A DNA stretch of 64,000 nt from Actinoplanes cyaneus. GTDB lineage: Bacteria > Actinomycetota > Actinomycetes > Mycobacteriales > Micromonosporaceae. The notes beneath the pieces are model-generated. The model saw nothing but the letters and a program-made list of their open reading frames with translations. It was not told where the DNA came from and ran no database searches. The stretch is taken from positions 62,001-126,000 of the forward strand of contig NZ_BOMH01000068.1 in NCBI RefSeq assembly GCF_016862095.1, given 5' to 3'. The position numbers and the translations under genes are program-made. Shown here piece after piece: positions 51,042 through 60,066 of this stretch (the first letter of the stretch is position 1; each line of letters opens with the position of its first letter).

Positions 51042-52001
51042 TTACCGGAAGAACGCGAGCAGTTTCGTCGTCATCTCTTCCGGGTGCTCCTCGTAGATCC
51101 AGTGCCCGGAGTTCGTGATCTTCAGATAGGTCACGTCCGTCGCATACTTCGGCACCTGGGACTCCAGGAAACCGTTCAGGCTGCCGTCGGCGTCCACCGC
51201 CAGCACCGGCATCGGCAACGGCGTCAGGATGTTGACCTTGTTCGCTTCGATGTCGGCCGGGAACGCCCGGAACCACTCGAAACTCGCCCGCAGATGAGCG
51301 TCGTCCCTCAGGTACTTGGCGAACACCTTCACGTCGTCCGGGCCGACGCCGTCCTTGACCACCTCGAGCTGGTCGGTGAAACCCTGCACCCACTGCTCCT
51401 CGCGGCCGTCGACGGTCTGCTCGGGCAGCCCGTTGCGCAGCGCGAAGAAGCCGAACTGCCAGCCGCCGTGGCCGGTCTCGGGCATCGCCGGGAACCCGTA
51501 GATGCTGCCGTCCGGGATCGGCGCCTCGCTGAGCACGAGCTTCGTGACCTCGGTGGGGTGCGCCGCGGCGTAGGCGTAGGCCACCATCGTGCCGATGTCG
51601 TGCCCGACCAGCCGGATGCCGGAGTTCAGGCCGAGCTTGACGAGCAGGCCGTGCAGGTCGTCGGCCATCGTCTTCTTGTCGTAGCCGCCGGCCGGCGCGT
51701 CGCTCTTGCCGGCGCCGCGCAGATCCGGCGCGATCACCGTGTAGTGCCTGGCCAGCTCGGGCATGACGGCGTGCCACTCGAACCAGGTCTCGGGGTAGCC
51801 GTGGATCAGCACCAGGACCGGGCCGCGCCCGCCGCGGACGTAGTTGATGCCGACGTCGCCGACGCGGACCTTCCGCTCGGTGAAACCGGCCGGCAGCCGG
51901 GAGTCGGCGGTGTCGTGCCCGTGCGCGTCGGCGACGACCGGCCCGCTGAGCGCGACGACCGCGACCAGCGTGGCGGCGATCGCCCGGATGGCCGCCCGCA
52001 T
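51042..52001 (-). CDS. Secreted alpha/beta hydrolase (epoxide hydrolase-like)
   Basis: 319 residues. A signal peptide is likely (RAAIRAIAATLVAVVALSGP, then VADAHG). The fold has the oxyanion motif HGYPETWFEW, nucleophile Asp in LVGHDIGTMVAYAYA, and a late His in NSGHWIYEEHPEEM. The HGxP and GHDxG motifs are those of epoxide hydrolases and haloalkane dehalogenases. Its ATG shares one base with the upstream hydrolase stop codon (TGATG), so the two are translationally coupled. Confidence 0.88.
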   Translation of the reverse strand: MRAAIRAIAATLVAVVALSGPVVADAHGHDTADSRLPAGFTERKVRVGDVGINYVRGGRGPVLVLIHGYPETWFEWHAVMPELARHYTVIAPDLRGAGKSDAPAGGYDKKTMADDLHGLLVKLGLNSGIRLVGHDIGTMVAYAYAAAHPTEVTKLVLSEAPIPDGSIYGFPAMPETGHGGWQFGFFALRNGLPEQTVDGREEQWVQGFTDQLEVVKDGVGPDDVKVFAKYLRDDAHLRASFEWFRAFPADIEANKVNILTPLPMPVLAVDADGSLNGFLESQVPKYATDVTYLKITNSGHWIYEEHPEEMTTKLLAFFR

Positions 52002-52792
52002 CAGAGGCCCTGCCCTTTCAGCCAGGTCAGCGTGGTCTCGGCGACCTCGCGCCAGCCCGAGTCGATGGTCAGCGAGTGCGCCTTGCCGGGGAAGTCCACG
52101 ATGTCGGTCACCGCGTGCGAGTGGCGGTACTGCTTGAGCGTCGCCCGGACGACCGTCTCCGGCACCGTGTGGTCCTTGCCGCCGGCCATCAGCAGCAGCG
52201 GGCCGCGCGACTCGTTGCCGGTGTTCACCTTCGCCGGCGAGTGCGGGTTGAAGTTCGCGGCGGCCGCCTCGAACAGCGGCTTGCCCGGGGCCGGGATCGA
52301 CCACCGGTCGAACAGCTCGCGGGACTCCTGCTCGGAGACCGCGTTGCCGAACGCGTACCGGAACTGCTCGGGGGTCAGCGAGACCGCGCGGCCCGCGTTC
52401 GCCGGGTTGCCCAGCACCGGGAACCCGGAGCGCAGCGCGGACAGCGGCAGCGGCAGCACGCCCTTGATCTGCGCCGCGTCGATGGCGACAGCAGCGGCCG
52501 CCAGGTCGAGGCCGAGCAGTTTCTGGGCGATCATGCCGCCGAACGAGTGTCCGATCACGATCGGCTTGGTGTCCAGCGTGCCGATGATCTTCGCGTAGTG
52601 GTCGACGACATCGTCGATGCCGTGGCCGGCCAGCGCCTCCGGGTGGGCGCGGGTCTCCTCGACGGTGTCGGCGTCGCCGGGCCAGCCGGGCGCCCGGGTG
52701 CGGTAGCCGCGCTCGGTGAAGAGGTCGGCCCACGGCTGCCACGACGACGCGTGCAGCCAGAGGCCGTGGATGAAGATGACGGTGGTGGTCAC
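52001..52792 (-). CDS. Alpha/beta hydrolase
   Basis: 263 residues: VIFIHGLWLHASSWQPW (oxyanion region), nucleophile Ser in VIGHSFGGMIAQ, late Asp in GGKDHTVPE and His in FPGKAHSL, a full catalytic triad. It is a general esterase or lipase-like enzyme with no signal peptide. The GTG at 52792 overlaps the AfsR-like stop codon by four bases. The regulator and the two hydrolases therefore form one operon. Confidence 0.9.
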   Translation of the reverse strand: MTTTVIFIHGLWLHASSWQPWADLFTERGYRTRAPGWPGDADTVEETRAHPEALAGHGIDDVVDHYAKIIGTLDTKPIVIGHSFGGMIAQKLLGLDLAAAAVAIDAAQIKGVLPLPLSALRSGFPVLGNPANAGRAVSLTPEQFRYAFGNAVSEQESRELFDRWSIPAPGKPLFEAAAANFNPHSPAKVNTGNESRGPLLLMAGGKDHTVPETVVRATLKQYRHSHAVTDIVDFPGKAHSLTIDSGWREVAETTLTWLKGQGL

Positions 52793-54756
52793 AGCGGCAG
52801 AGCCTCCGAGGTCGGGTCGAGATCGCTGATGGGCGACGTTAGGCGCGGTGCTGTGGGCAAAGTGTGTGCGGGAAGTTGGCGCGGGTTCTGCCGGCTTGCC
52901 GGCCTCGTTCGCGGCGCCGCTGCTTCGCGCGCTGCGGTTTCCGGTGCTGCTGTTCCGCTCGGTGTCGTTTCCCGTGCCGCTGTTTCGCGTGCTGTCGTTT
53001 CCCGCGCCGGCGTTTCGCGTACTGCTGTTTCGCGTGCTGTCGTTTCCTGAGCCGCGGTTTCGCGTGCTGCTGTTTCGCGGGCGAAGAGTCGTAGCAGCTC
53101 GTGCATCCGGAATCGCCCGGGACCGATTTCGATCAGCATGCCGGCCGCTGACAGTTCCGAGGCGGCCGACGAGAGGCCGACCTCCGCCGACTCGTGCCCG
53201 AGCCGCGCGAAGGCCTCTGCCGCGTGCTCGGTCAAAGAGCTCACCGACAGAGCGAAGGATGCGCGTACGTCATCGGCCAGTCCCGGCGCCGACAACGCGT
53301 CCAGCCGGCCGGCGCGCAGCTCGGCGGCGAGCACCCGCAACGGCGCCGCAGGACCGTGCTGTGCCCGCGCCGCGACGATCGCCAGCGCTAGGGGCAGCCC
53401 ACCGCAGTACGCGACGATCTCACCCGTGGCCACCGGATCGGCCGACAGCCGTGCCGGGCCCAGGCGTCTCTCCAGCATCCGCCGCGAGCCGAGCGGTGAC
53501 AGCGGCGGCACCCTGATCACCGGCGCGCCGTGAACCGCCAGGCCGATCGGCTCCGCCCGGCCGGTCACGATCACCAGGCAGCCGCCGCCACCCGGAAGAA
53601 GCGGGCGGACCTGCCCGGCGTCCCGCGCGTCGTCGAGCACGACCAGCATCCGGCGCCCGGCGAGCAGGGTGCGGTAGAGCGCTGCCCGGGCGTCCACCGT
53701 CTCTGGCACGTCGCGACCGCTGACGCCCAGCCCGTCGAGCAACGCCGCGAGCGCCTCGCCGGAGGTCAGCGGGCGGCGTTCGCGGTCGAAGCCCCTCAGG
53801 TTGAGATAGAGCTGGCCGCCCGGGAACCTCCCCGCCACCCGGTGTGCCCAGTGGACGGCGAGCGTGGTCTTGCCGACGCCCGGCATGCCGGTCACCGCCA
53901 CCGGCCCGGCCAGGTCGGCGAGCCCGTCGAGCAGCGCCAGCTCGGCGTCGCGCGCCGCGAAGACCGGCAGGTCGGCGGGGAGTTGCGCCGGAATCCGCGC
54001 GGCCCGGGCCGGCCGCAGCACGGCGTCGCGGGCGTCGGTGGCCTCGACGCCCGGCGTGATGCCCAGTTCCTCGCCGAGCCGCACCCGCAGCCGCTCGTAG
54101 GTGGCCAGCGCCCCGGCCTGATGACCGGTCGCGGCCCACAGCCGGATCAGCCGCGCGTGCAGCGCCTCGTCGAACGGCGCCTGATCCGCGGCCCGCCGCA
54201 CCGCACCGAGCAGCAGCTCCGCGTCACCCGTGGCCAGCGCGAGGTCGGCGGCCTCCCGGGCGAGCGCGGTCAGCTCCTGATCGAGCGCGGTGAAGACGGT
54301 GTCGTTGCGGACCAGCGCGTCGATCCCGTCGGCCACCGTCCCCTGCCACAGGTCGAGCGCCTCCCGGAAAAGGTGGGGTTTCGCCTCCCGGCGACCCTGC
54401 TCGGCCAGCGCCCGCAGGCGCAGCAGGTCGAGACTCTCCGGGCCGACGGCGAGCCGGTAACCGCCCGCCGACCGGATCAGCCAGCTCCCCGGATCCCGCA
54501 CCGGCAGAGCGGGCTCGATCAGCCGGCGCAGGAGCCCGACGTTGCGGTGCACCGCGTTGACCGCGGTGTTCGGCGGGGCGGCGCCCCACATCGCGTCCAC
54601 GAGGTGCGCGAGGCTCATCACCTCGCCGCCGTGCGCCAGGAGAAGCGCGATCAACGTACGGGACTGCGGTGAGCCGAGGTGGATCTCCCTGTCACCGCGC
54701 CAGGCACGAACCGGGCCCAGCACGGTGAACCGGAGCGGGCGAGGGGACTTCTGCAT
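52789..54756 (-). CDS. AfsR-like SARP/NB-ARC regulator with pentapeptide-repeat tail
   Basis: 655 residues. An OmpR-type winged helix (about 8-95) and activation domain (about 100-245) form a SARP head. An NB-ARC ATPase follows, with Walker A in GMPGVGKTTLAVHWA, VLDDARDA (Walker B) and GGLPLAL. The NB-ARC domain ends with MHELLRLFARE, after which AfsR relatives have TPR repeats. Here there are instead eleven five-residue repeats (RETAA, QETTA, RETAV and so on) and a Pro-rich end. The lost TPR region may alter ligand control. It leads an operon with two hydrolases, probable targets. Confidence 0.9.
   Translation of the reverse strand: MQKSPRPLRFTVLGPVRAWRGDREIHLGSPQSRTLIALLLAHGGEVMSLAHLVDAMWGAAPPNTAVNAVHRNVGLLRRLIEPALPVRDPGSWLIRSAGGYRLAVGPESLDLLRLRALAEQGRREAKPHLFREALDLWQGTVADGIDALVRNDTVFTALDQELTALAREAADLALATGDAELLLGAVRRAADQAPFDEALHARLIRLWAATGHQAGALATYERLRVRLGEELGITPGVEATDARDAVLRPARAARIPAQLPADLPVFAARDAELALLDGLADLAGPVAVTGMPGVGKTTLAVHWAHRVAGRFPGGQLYLNLRGFDRERRPLTSGEALAALLDGLGVSGRDVPETVDARAALYRTLLAGRRMLVVLDDARDAGQVRPLLPGGGGCLVIVTGRAEPIGLAVHGAPVIRVPPLSPLGSRRMLERRLGPARLSADPVATGEIVAYCGGLPLALAIVAARAQHGPAAPLRVLAAELRAGRLDALSAPGLADDVRASFALSVSSLTEHAAEAFARLGHESAEVGLSSAASELSAAGMLIEIGPGRFRMHELLRLFARETAARETAAQETTARETAVRETPARETTARETAARETTPSGTAAPETAAREAAAPRTRPASRQNPRQLPAHTLPTAPRLTSPISDLDPTSEALPL
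52921..53085. repeat. 15-bp tandem repeat in the 3' end of the AfsR-like gene (eleven units)
   Basis: TTTCGCG or TTTCC-type units recur every 15 bp from 52921 to 53071. They are in frame and encode Arg-Glu-Thr-Ala/Thr-Ala repeats. Confidence 0.9.
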
Positions 54757-54809
54757 GGCTCCGACGCTAAGCGTGTCCGTGCGGTCCTCGCGTACGTACT
54801 TTTACGCAG

Positions 54810-56192
54810 TTACCCGGCCGGCGGGATGTTGTGGTTGATCCGGAAGACGTTCGCCGGGTCGTACCGCCGCTTGATCTCCCGCAGTCGTGGGTACGCCTCC
54901 GGCGACCAGGCCAGCACCGCGGTCTGCGGCGCCGAGTCGGCGGCGAACATGAAGTTCAGGTAGCGCCGCCCGGTCGACCACGGCGCCAGCGCGTCGATCA
55001 GGCGCTGCTCGTACGCCAGCATCGCCTCCGCGTCCGGCGGCCCGCCCGCCGCGACCAGGAAGACGTTGAACAGCGTCTCGTCGCGGTTGCCGACCGCGTT
55101 CGGCACGGCCGGCGGACGCGACAGCGCGCCACCCAGGTGCCGGATCTCCGCGAGGACCAGTGGCGACGGCGCACCCGGCCCGGCCAGTTCCAGCACCGCG
55201 TCGACCGCCTCGGCGGGCAGGTCGTGCAGCAGGGCGCCGCGCTCGAACAGCGGTAACGGGTCGACCGGGTCACTGTGCACGGAGGCGATCGCGGCGTACG
55301 GCAACTCGGTGACCGCGTCGATGATCGGCGCGCCCAGCGCCCGGAACGGTGCCACCAGCCGCTCGCCCTGCGCCGCGTCGCCCAGGTACGTGATCCGGAG
55401 GTGCGCGACGAGCCGGTCGCGCAGCGGCTCCGGCACGAACGGCGCCGGCGGCAGGTGCAGCAGCCCCACCGATGCGGACATCTCCTCCGGCACGTCCTTC
55501 ACCCACCGGCGGAACAGGTGCAGCACCTCCCCGGCGAGCTCACCGGGGAAGAAGATGCCGCCGCCGTAGAACGACGGGATCGGGAACAGCCCGAACTCGA
55601 TGGCCACGACCACCCCGAAGTTGCCCTTGCCGCCGCGCAACGCCCAGAACAGCTCCGGGTCCCGCTCCGCGTCGACCCGCCGCAGTTCGCCGTCGGCGGT
55701 CACCACGTCGAGGGCCGTCACGTGGTCGGCGGCGTATCCGTGCTTGCGGCCGAACGGCCCGAGCCCGCCCCCGATCGTGTACGACACCACCGTCACCGTC
55801 GGCGAGGAGCCGTTCAGGGCGGCCAGCCCCACCTTGGCGAGCTGCTCGATCAGCTCGGCCCAGCGCACGCCGGCCTCCACCCGGGCGGTCCGGGCGTGCA
55901 CGTCGATGCTGATCCCGCCCAGCCGCCGGGTCGTGATCATGACCGCCCCAGCGGACGACACCGCACTTCCGTGCCCGGCGCCGAGCACCGCCACCGGCAG
56001 GCCGCCGGCCACGGCGAACCGGACGGCGGCCCGGACGTCGGCCGCGTCCACGGCGCCCACCACCACCGACGGCGCGGGCACGACGGTCAGGTTGTAGGTG
56101 GCGGTCTCCGCCGCGTAACCCTCGTCCGCGGGGACGAACACCGGGCCGGTGACGACCGCGCGCAGACCCGCGACATCCATTGCTTCACTCAC
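54810..56192 (-). CDS. FAD-linked oxidoreductase of the BBE family
   Basis: 460 residues. The FAD-binding (PCMH) domain has VPAPSVVVGAVDAADVRAAVRFA, the covalent-flavin His in VLGAGHGSAVS, and GGGLGPFGRKHGYAADHV. The Cys of bicovalent flavin enzymes is absent. The C-terminal BBE motif is RYLNFMFA ... RLREIKRRYDPANVFRINHNIPP. Members oxidise sugars, alcohols or alkaloid and polyketide carbons. Start is GTG 56192; ATG 56180 is possible. It lies beside the AfsR-like operon on the same strand, but 53 bp separate them and its own promoter is likely elsewhere. Confidence 0.9.
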   Translation of the reverse strand: MSEAMDVAGLRAVVTGPVFVPADEGYAAETATYNLTVVPAPSVVVGAVDAADVRAAVRFAVAGGLPVAVLGAGHGSAVSSAGAVMITTRRLGGISIDVHARTARVEAGVRWAELIEQLAKVGLAALNGSSPTVTVVSYTIGGGLGPFGRKHGYAADHVTALDVVTADGELRRVDAERDPELFWALRGGKGNFGVVVAIEFGLFPIPSFYGGGIFFPGELAGEVLHLFRRWVKDVPEEMSASVGLLHLPPAPFVPEPLRDRLVAHLRITYLGDAAQGERLVAPFRALGAPIIDAVTELPYAAIASVHSDPVDPLPLFERGALLHDLPAEAVDAVLELAGPGAPSPLVLAEIRHLGGALSRPPAVPNAVGNRDETLFNVFLVAAGGPPDAEAMLAYEQRLIDALAPWSTGRRYLNFMFAADSAPQTAVLAWSPEAYPRLREIKRRYDPANVFRINHNIPPAG

Positions 56193-56330
56193 AGAGCGGT
56201 GCCTTCCTCGAAGCCGCGGCCGGCGATCACCGGCCGCGCCTCATTGGGCCACCCACCCAGTGGACGAAGTGTGGACACCCGCGCCTGTTCACCATCGCGA
56301 TCGGCGGCGACACGGTGACGGCCGGGTCCC

Positions 56331-57281
56331 TCAGCGCGCCGGTGCCTCGCTCGGCGTGCTCTCCCGGGGTGCCGGGGACGGAACCCGCCGGGACGGCGTC
56401 CGGACGGCACCGACGTTGGCGGCGACGACCAGCGCGATGGCCAGCCCTTCGGCAGGTGTGAGCTGCTGGTGCAGGACGACATAGCCGGCGATCGCGGCGA
56501 CGGCGGGCCCGAGGCTCATCAGGACGGCGAAGGTCGTGGTGGGCATGCGGCGGAGTGCCAGCAACTCCAGGGTGTAGGGCAGCGCCGAGGACAACAGCGC
56601 CACTCCGGCGCCCATCGCGAGGATGGACGGGTCCAGCAGCGTGGTTCCCGCTGTGCCCACGCCGAGGGGAAGGGTGATGATCGCGGCGGCGGTCATGGCC
56701 AGGGCCAGGCCGTCGGCCCGGGGAAAGCGTTGCCCGGCCCGTGCACTGGCCATGATGTATCCGGCCCACACGGCGCCTGCCGCGGTCGCGAAGCCGATCC
56801 CGGCCGGGGTGAGCCGATCGAATCCGGTGCTGCTCAGCAACGCCACCCCGGCGGCGGCCAGGCCGGCCCACAGCCAGCTCGCCGCGCGGCGGGCGGTCAC
56901 CACCGACAGCACGAGCGGCCCCAGCACCTCCAGCATCACCACGGGACCCAGCGGGATCAGCGCGATCGCGTGATAGGCCAGCGTGTTCATGCCGGCGAGC
57001 GCCGCACCGAAGCCGCCGATCAGCAGCCAGTCGGCGCGCCGATGTCCCCGTACGCGGGGCCGGCACACCGCCAGCAGCACGAGCGCCGCGATCGTCAGCC
57101 GCAGGGTCACGGCTCCGTCCACCCCGGCCCGGGGGAACAGCAGCGCCGCGACCGCGCCGCCGAACGGACCCGACAGCAGGGCGCCCAGCACCAGCCCGAC
57201 CGCCCCGGCGCGCCGTGTCGGGGACACCGGTGCCTCGGCAGGAGCGACGGCGGACGGCGTGGTGTCGGGAGCGCTGGTCAT
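56331..57281 (-). CDS. EamA/DMT-family transporter (RhtA-like exporter)
   Basis: 316 residues with about ten hydrophobic helices in two EamA repeats. Examples are GLVLGALLSGPFGGAVAALLF (helix 1), VVMLEVLGPLVLSVVT and ALPYTLELLALRRMPTTTFAVLMSLGPAVAAIAGYVVLHQ, which closely fits the RhtA threonine/homoserine exporter group. It probably exports amino acids or related metabolites. Start ATG 57281 is chosen; GTG 57302 is an alternative. It is divergent from a LysR regulator, a usual arrangement for such exporters. Confidence 0.88.
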   Translation of the reverse strand: MTSAPDTTPSAVAPAEAPVSPTRRAGAVGLVLGALLSGPFGGAVAALLFPRAGVDGAVTLRLTIAALVLLAVCRPRVRGHRRADWLLIGGFGAALAGMNTLAYHAIALIPLGPVVMLEVLGPLVLSVVTARRAASWLWAGLAAAGVALLSSTGFDRLTPAGIGFATAAGAVWAGYIMASARAGQRFPRADGLALAMTAAAIITLPLGVGTAGTTLLDPSILAMGAGVALLSSALPYTLELLALRRMPTTTFAVLMSLGPAVAAIAGYVVLHQQLTPAEGLAIALVVAANVGAVRTPSRRVPSPAPRESTPSEAPAR

Positions 57282-57350
57282 GCGGTCGACGTTAGGAGTC
57301 ACCCCTCGGCCGCGGAAATGCCGAATGTGCTGCGGTTATGCTCTGTGGTT

Positions 57351-58229
57351 ATGACCGTGGAGCTGCGGCATCTGCGCGCCTTCCTCGCCATCGCCGCCGA
57401 AGGCACCATCACCCGGGCCGCGGCCCGGCTGCACGTGACGCAACCCGCGCTCTCCCGCACCCTGCGCCAGCTGGAAGCACACCTGGGCGCCCGCCTGATC
57501 GACCGGTCCACCCATCACCTGCGGCTCACCGTCGCCGGGCACGCGTTCCAGCCGCGAGCCGCCGCCGCGGTCACGGCGGTCGACGAGGCACTCGACCCCG
57601 CCCGCGCCGGGACCTGGCCCCTGCGTCTCGGCCACGCCTGGTCGGCACTGGGCGAACACACCACGCCCCTGCTGCGCCGCTGGAAGCAGGAACACCCGGA
57701 CACCCCCCTGCAACTGCTGCGCGTCGACGACCGCAACGCCGGGCTCGACCGCGGCACCGTCGACGTCGCCGTCATCCGGGGCGAGGCCGACCTGCCCGCC
57801 GAGGTGAACACCGTGGCCCTGCTGCTCGAGCCGCGCGTCGCCGCCGTCGCCGCCGACAGCCCGCTCGCCCGGAGGACCCGACTCACCCTGCGCGACCTCA
57901 TCGCCAGGCCGATCGCCGTCAACACCATCGCCGGGACCACGGCCCTCGGTCTCTGGCCTCCGGACGACACCCCTGATGACACGATCGAGGTCGCCAACAC
58001 CGACGACTGGATCGCTGCCATCGCCGCCGGCGACGCTGTCGGCGTCACGACCACCGCCACCGCGATCACCTACCCGAACCCCGCCGTGGCGTACCTGCCG
58101 CTCGCCGGCGTACCAGCCGTCACGGTCCACCTGGCCTGGAAGCAGCCCCCGAGCCATCCCGCCGTACCGGACTTCATCGCCCTCGCCCAGCGGCTCATCC
58201 CCGCACCACCCAGCACGACAGGCGGCTGA
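57351..58229 (+). CDS. LysR-family regulator divergent from the EamA exporter
   Basis: 292 residues. The LysR helix-turn-helix is at the N-terminus: LRHLRAFLAIAAEGTITRAAARLHVTQPALSRTLRQLEAHLG. The effector domain follows (LRLGHAW ... VDVAVIRGE). It likely regulates the divergent exporter gene in response to its substrate. The 69-bp intergenic region contains two GGTTATG repeats 12 bp apart and an ATGCCG-N9-CGGTTAT half-dyad, possible binding sites. ATG 57351 is the annotated start. Confidence 0.92.
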   Translation: MTVELRHLRAFLAIAAEGTITRAAARLHVTQPALSRTLRQLEAHLGARLIDRSTHHLRLTVAGHAFQPRAAAAVTAVDEALDPARAGTWPLRLGHAWSALGEHTTPLLRRWKQEHPDTPLQLLRVDDRNAGLDRGTVDVAVIRGEADLPAEVNTVALLLEPRVAAVAADSPLARRTRLTLRDLIARPIAVNTIAGTTALGLWPPDDTPDDTIEVANTDDWIAAIAAGDAVGVTTTATAITYPNPAVAYLPLAGVPAVTVHLAWKQPPSHPAVPDFIALAQRLIPAPPSTTGG

Positions 58230-58296
58230 GCACGGGCCGGCTCTCTCGGGGCGGCACCGCGGGATCAGCGGCCGATCAGGGAAGCCGGTCCGGCGG

Positions 58297-58971
58297 TCAG
58301 TACCAGTGTTCGGCGCCGCTGAGGGCGGCGTCGAGCCACCGCTCGTACCAGGCGAGGAAGTCGGCGTCGGCGGTGAACATCGGCGCGCGGCCCCAGAACA
58401 GGTAGGCCACCCGCCCGCGGGCCGGCCCGGTCACCACCAGGGCGACCATGTCGCCGCACCCCTGGTCGGCCAGGGCGATCGCCCCTGGGTACCACTCGCC
58501 GTCCTCGTCCACGCCGGCGCGCTCGAACCAGTCCTCGCCCTTGCCGTAGTCGGCGCCCGGCACCGTGGGGAACGGCTGGGACAGCGGTTTCTTGGTTTCC
58601 TCCATGAGGATCCGATCCCAGTGGTGCAACGGGGTCAGCCCGTAGAACGGGCCCGCGCCGCCGAACTGTCCCGGTCCGCCGTGGCCGATCGTGGTGAGGA
58701 AGCCCCGGTACGCCCCGGGCAGCGTGATCCCGTGCTCGCGCTCGAACGTGGCGACCTGCGCCTCGGCCAGCGGTGGCCCGAGGACACAGCCGTGCGAGGA
58801 CGCGCCGAAGATCTTCGGCCGGTCAAGACGTGACAGCTTCTCCCGCACGCGTTCCAGCCGTTGCTCGAGCGTTTCCATGCCGTCGAGCAAAGCATCAGCG
58901 ATCCAGTCGGGGTCGCTCCGGGGGGTGTTCCGTCGGTGTTCCGGCCGGGGCGTGACAGCGACGCCGGTCAC
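58297..58971 (-). CDS. SMI1/KNR4 (SUKH)-family protein
   Basis: 224 residues from GTG 58971, or 193 from ATG 58878, which precedes METLEQRLERVREKLSRL. The core GPPLAEAQVATFEREHGITLPGAYRGFLTTIGHGG is the SUKH signature. SUKH proteins often act as immunity proteins against nuclease toxins or as general binding modules. No toxin gene is adjacent, so function is uncertain. The longer form starts with unconserved sequence, so the shorter is equally possible. Confidence 0.85.
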   Translation of the reverse strand: MTGVAVTPRPEHRRNTPRSDPDWIADALLDGMETLEQRLERVREKLSRLDRPKIFGASSHGCVLGPPLAEAQVATFEREHGITLPGAYRGFLTTIGHGGPGQFGGAGPFYGLTPLHHWDRILMEETKKPLSQPFPTVPGADYGKGEDWFERAGVDEDGEWYPGAIALADQGCGDMVALVVTGPARGRVAYLFWGRAPMFTADADFLAWYERWLDAALSGAEHWY

Positions 58972-59016
58972 ATGCGAGGCTACCCATCGGTAACTTCGGC
59001 GACGGAGGGTGGCGTC

Positions 59017-59904
59017 ATGACGAATGCGACGGATTCACACCAGCAGGAAGCGGCGGCGATCGATCCGGCTCTGGTGCGTCAGGCCTGGCGACTGGCCGAG
59101 CCGCTGCACGGCATGATCTATTTCGTGCCCGAGGCCCACGAGCGGTACGCGGCGCTGGGCCTCACCGGGCGCGCCGGCTACTTCGCCTCGCGCGCGGCCG
59201 CTCTGGGGCCCGTCGGCGCCGAGCCGGTCACCGCCACCTTCTTCAACTTCAACCCGGGCCTGGTCGCCGCCGCGCTGCCCGCTGCCTGGGAGAAGACCAC
59301 TCCGGCCGCGGTCCTGGCCGCCCGGCTGGAAGCCGCTGACGCGGCCCTGACCCGTGGCCTCGGCGACGCGGTGCACGGCCCGGAGGTGGCCGAGGCCGCC
59401 GGCCTGGCCCGTCGCGCGGCCGAGGCCGCCGCAGCCCACCCGCAGGGCCGTCCGTTGTTCGCCGCCCACGCCGCCCTGCCGTGGCCGGACCAGCCGCATC
59501 TGATCCTCTGGCAGGCGCAGACCGTGCTGCGGGAGTTCCGCGGCGACGGGCACGTCGCGGCCCTGCTGCTCGCCGGGCTGACCGGGCTGGAGGCGCTGGT
59601 GCTGCACGCCGCCTCCGGTGCGGTGCCGGAACGGTTCCTGCGCCGCAGCCGCGGCTGGAGCGACGAGCAGTGGGCCGGGGCGGTCGGCGACCTGCGGCGC
59701 CGGGGACTGATCGACGGCCACGAACCGGTGCTGAGCGCCGCCGGCCGCGCCCAGCGCGACGGGATCGAGGAGGCCACCGATCGGCTCGCCGCACCGGCGT
59801 ACGCGGTTCTCGGCGCGGACGGCTGCCGGCGCCTCGCCGAGCTGGCTCGGCCCCTGAGCCGGACGATCGTCGCCGCCGGCTTGCTCAACGTGGACAAGGT
59901 TTAG
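59017..59904 (+). CDS. SCO6745/SalK-like helical protein
   Basis: 295 residues, mostly helical, of the SCO6745 (SalK-associated) family: AWRLAEPLHGMIYFVPEAHERYAALGLTGRAGYFASRAAALGPV at the start and FFNFNPGLVAAALPAAW, then WSDEQWAGAVGDLRRRGLIDG. This family has no established reaction. GGAGGGTGG precedes the ATG. It is monocistronic. Confidence 0.85.
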   Translation: MTNATDSHQQEAAAIDPALVRQAWRLAEPLHGMIYFVPEAHERYAALGLTGRAGYFASRAAALGPVGAEPVTATFFNFNPGLVAAALPAAWEKTTPAAVLAARLEAADAALTRGLGDAVHGPEVAEAAGLARRAAEAAAAHPQGRPLFAAHAALPWPDQPHLILWQAQTVLREFRGDGHVAALLLAGLTGLEALVLHAASGAVPERFLRRSRGWSDEQWAGAVGDLRRRGLIDGHEPVLSAAGRAQRDGIEEATDRLAAPAYAVLGADGCRRLAELARPLSRTIVAAGLLNVDKV

Positions 59905-59981
59905 CGCTGCTCCGGCGGGTGGTGGCTTCCGGGGTGTTCCCGGGACCCACGACCGGCCGCTCGTGCCGCCCGTCACAGCGT

Positions 59982-60043
59982 TTGCAAAAGAGAGCGTCTG
60001 CAACTACTTTTTCTTGCACACGTTGAAACAAGGCGTATGCAAG
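59982..60043 (+). promoter_or_regulatory. TTGCA half-sites upstream of the old-yellow-enzyme gene
   Basis: TTGCA-N12-TGCAA (59982-60003) and CTTGCA-N19-TGCAAG (60013-60043) are two dyads with the same half-site, in a noticeably AT-rich 60-bp stretch before the gene at 60067. A regulator of the MarR or HxlR type is conceivable; none is adjacent. Confidence 0.45.
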
Positions 60044-60066
60044 TAATTGTGGAACGGGTGGTCACC

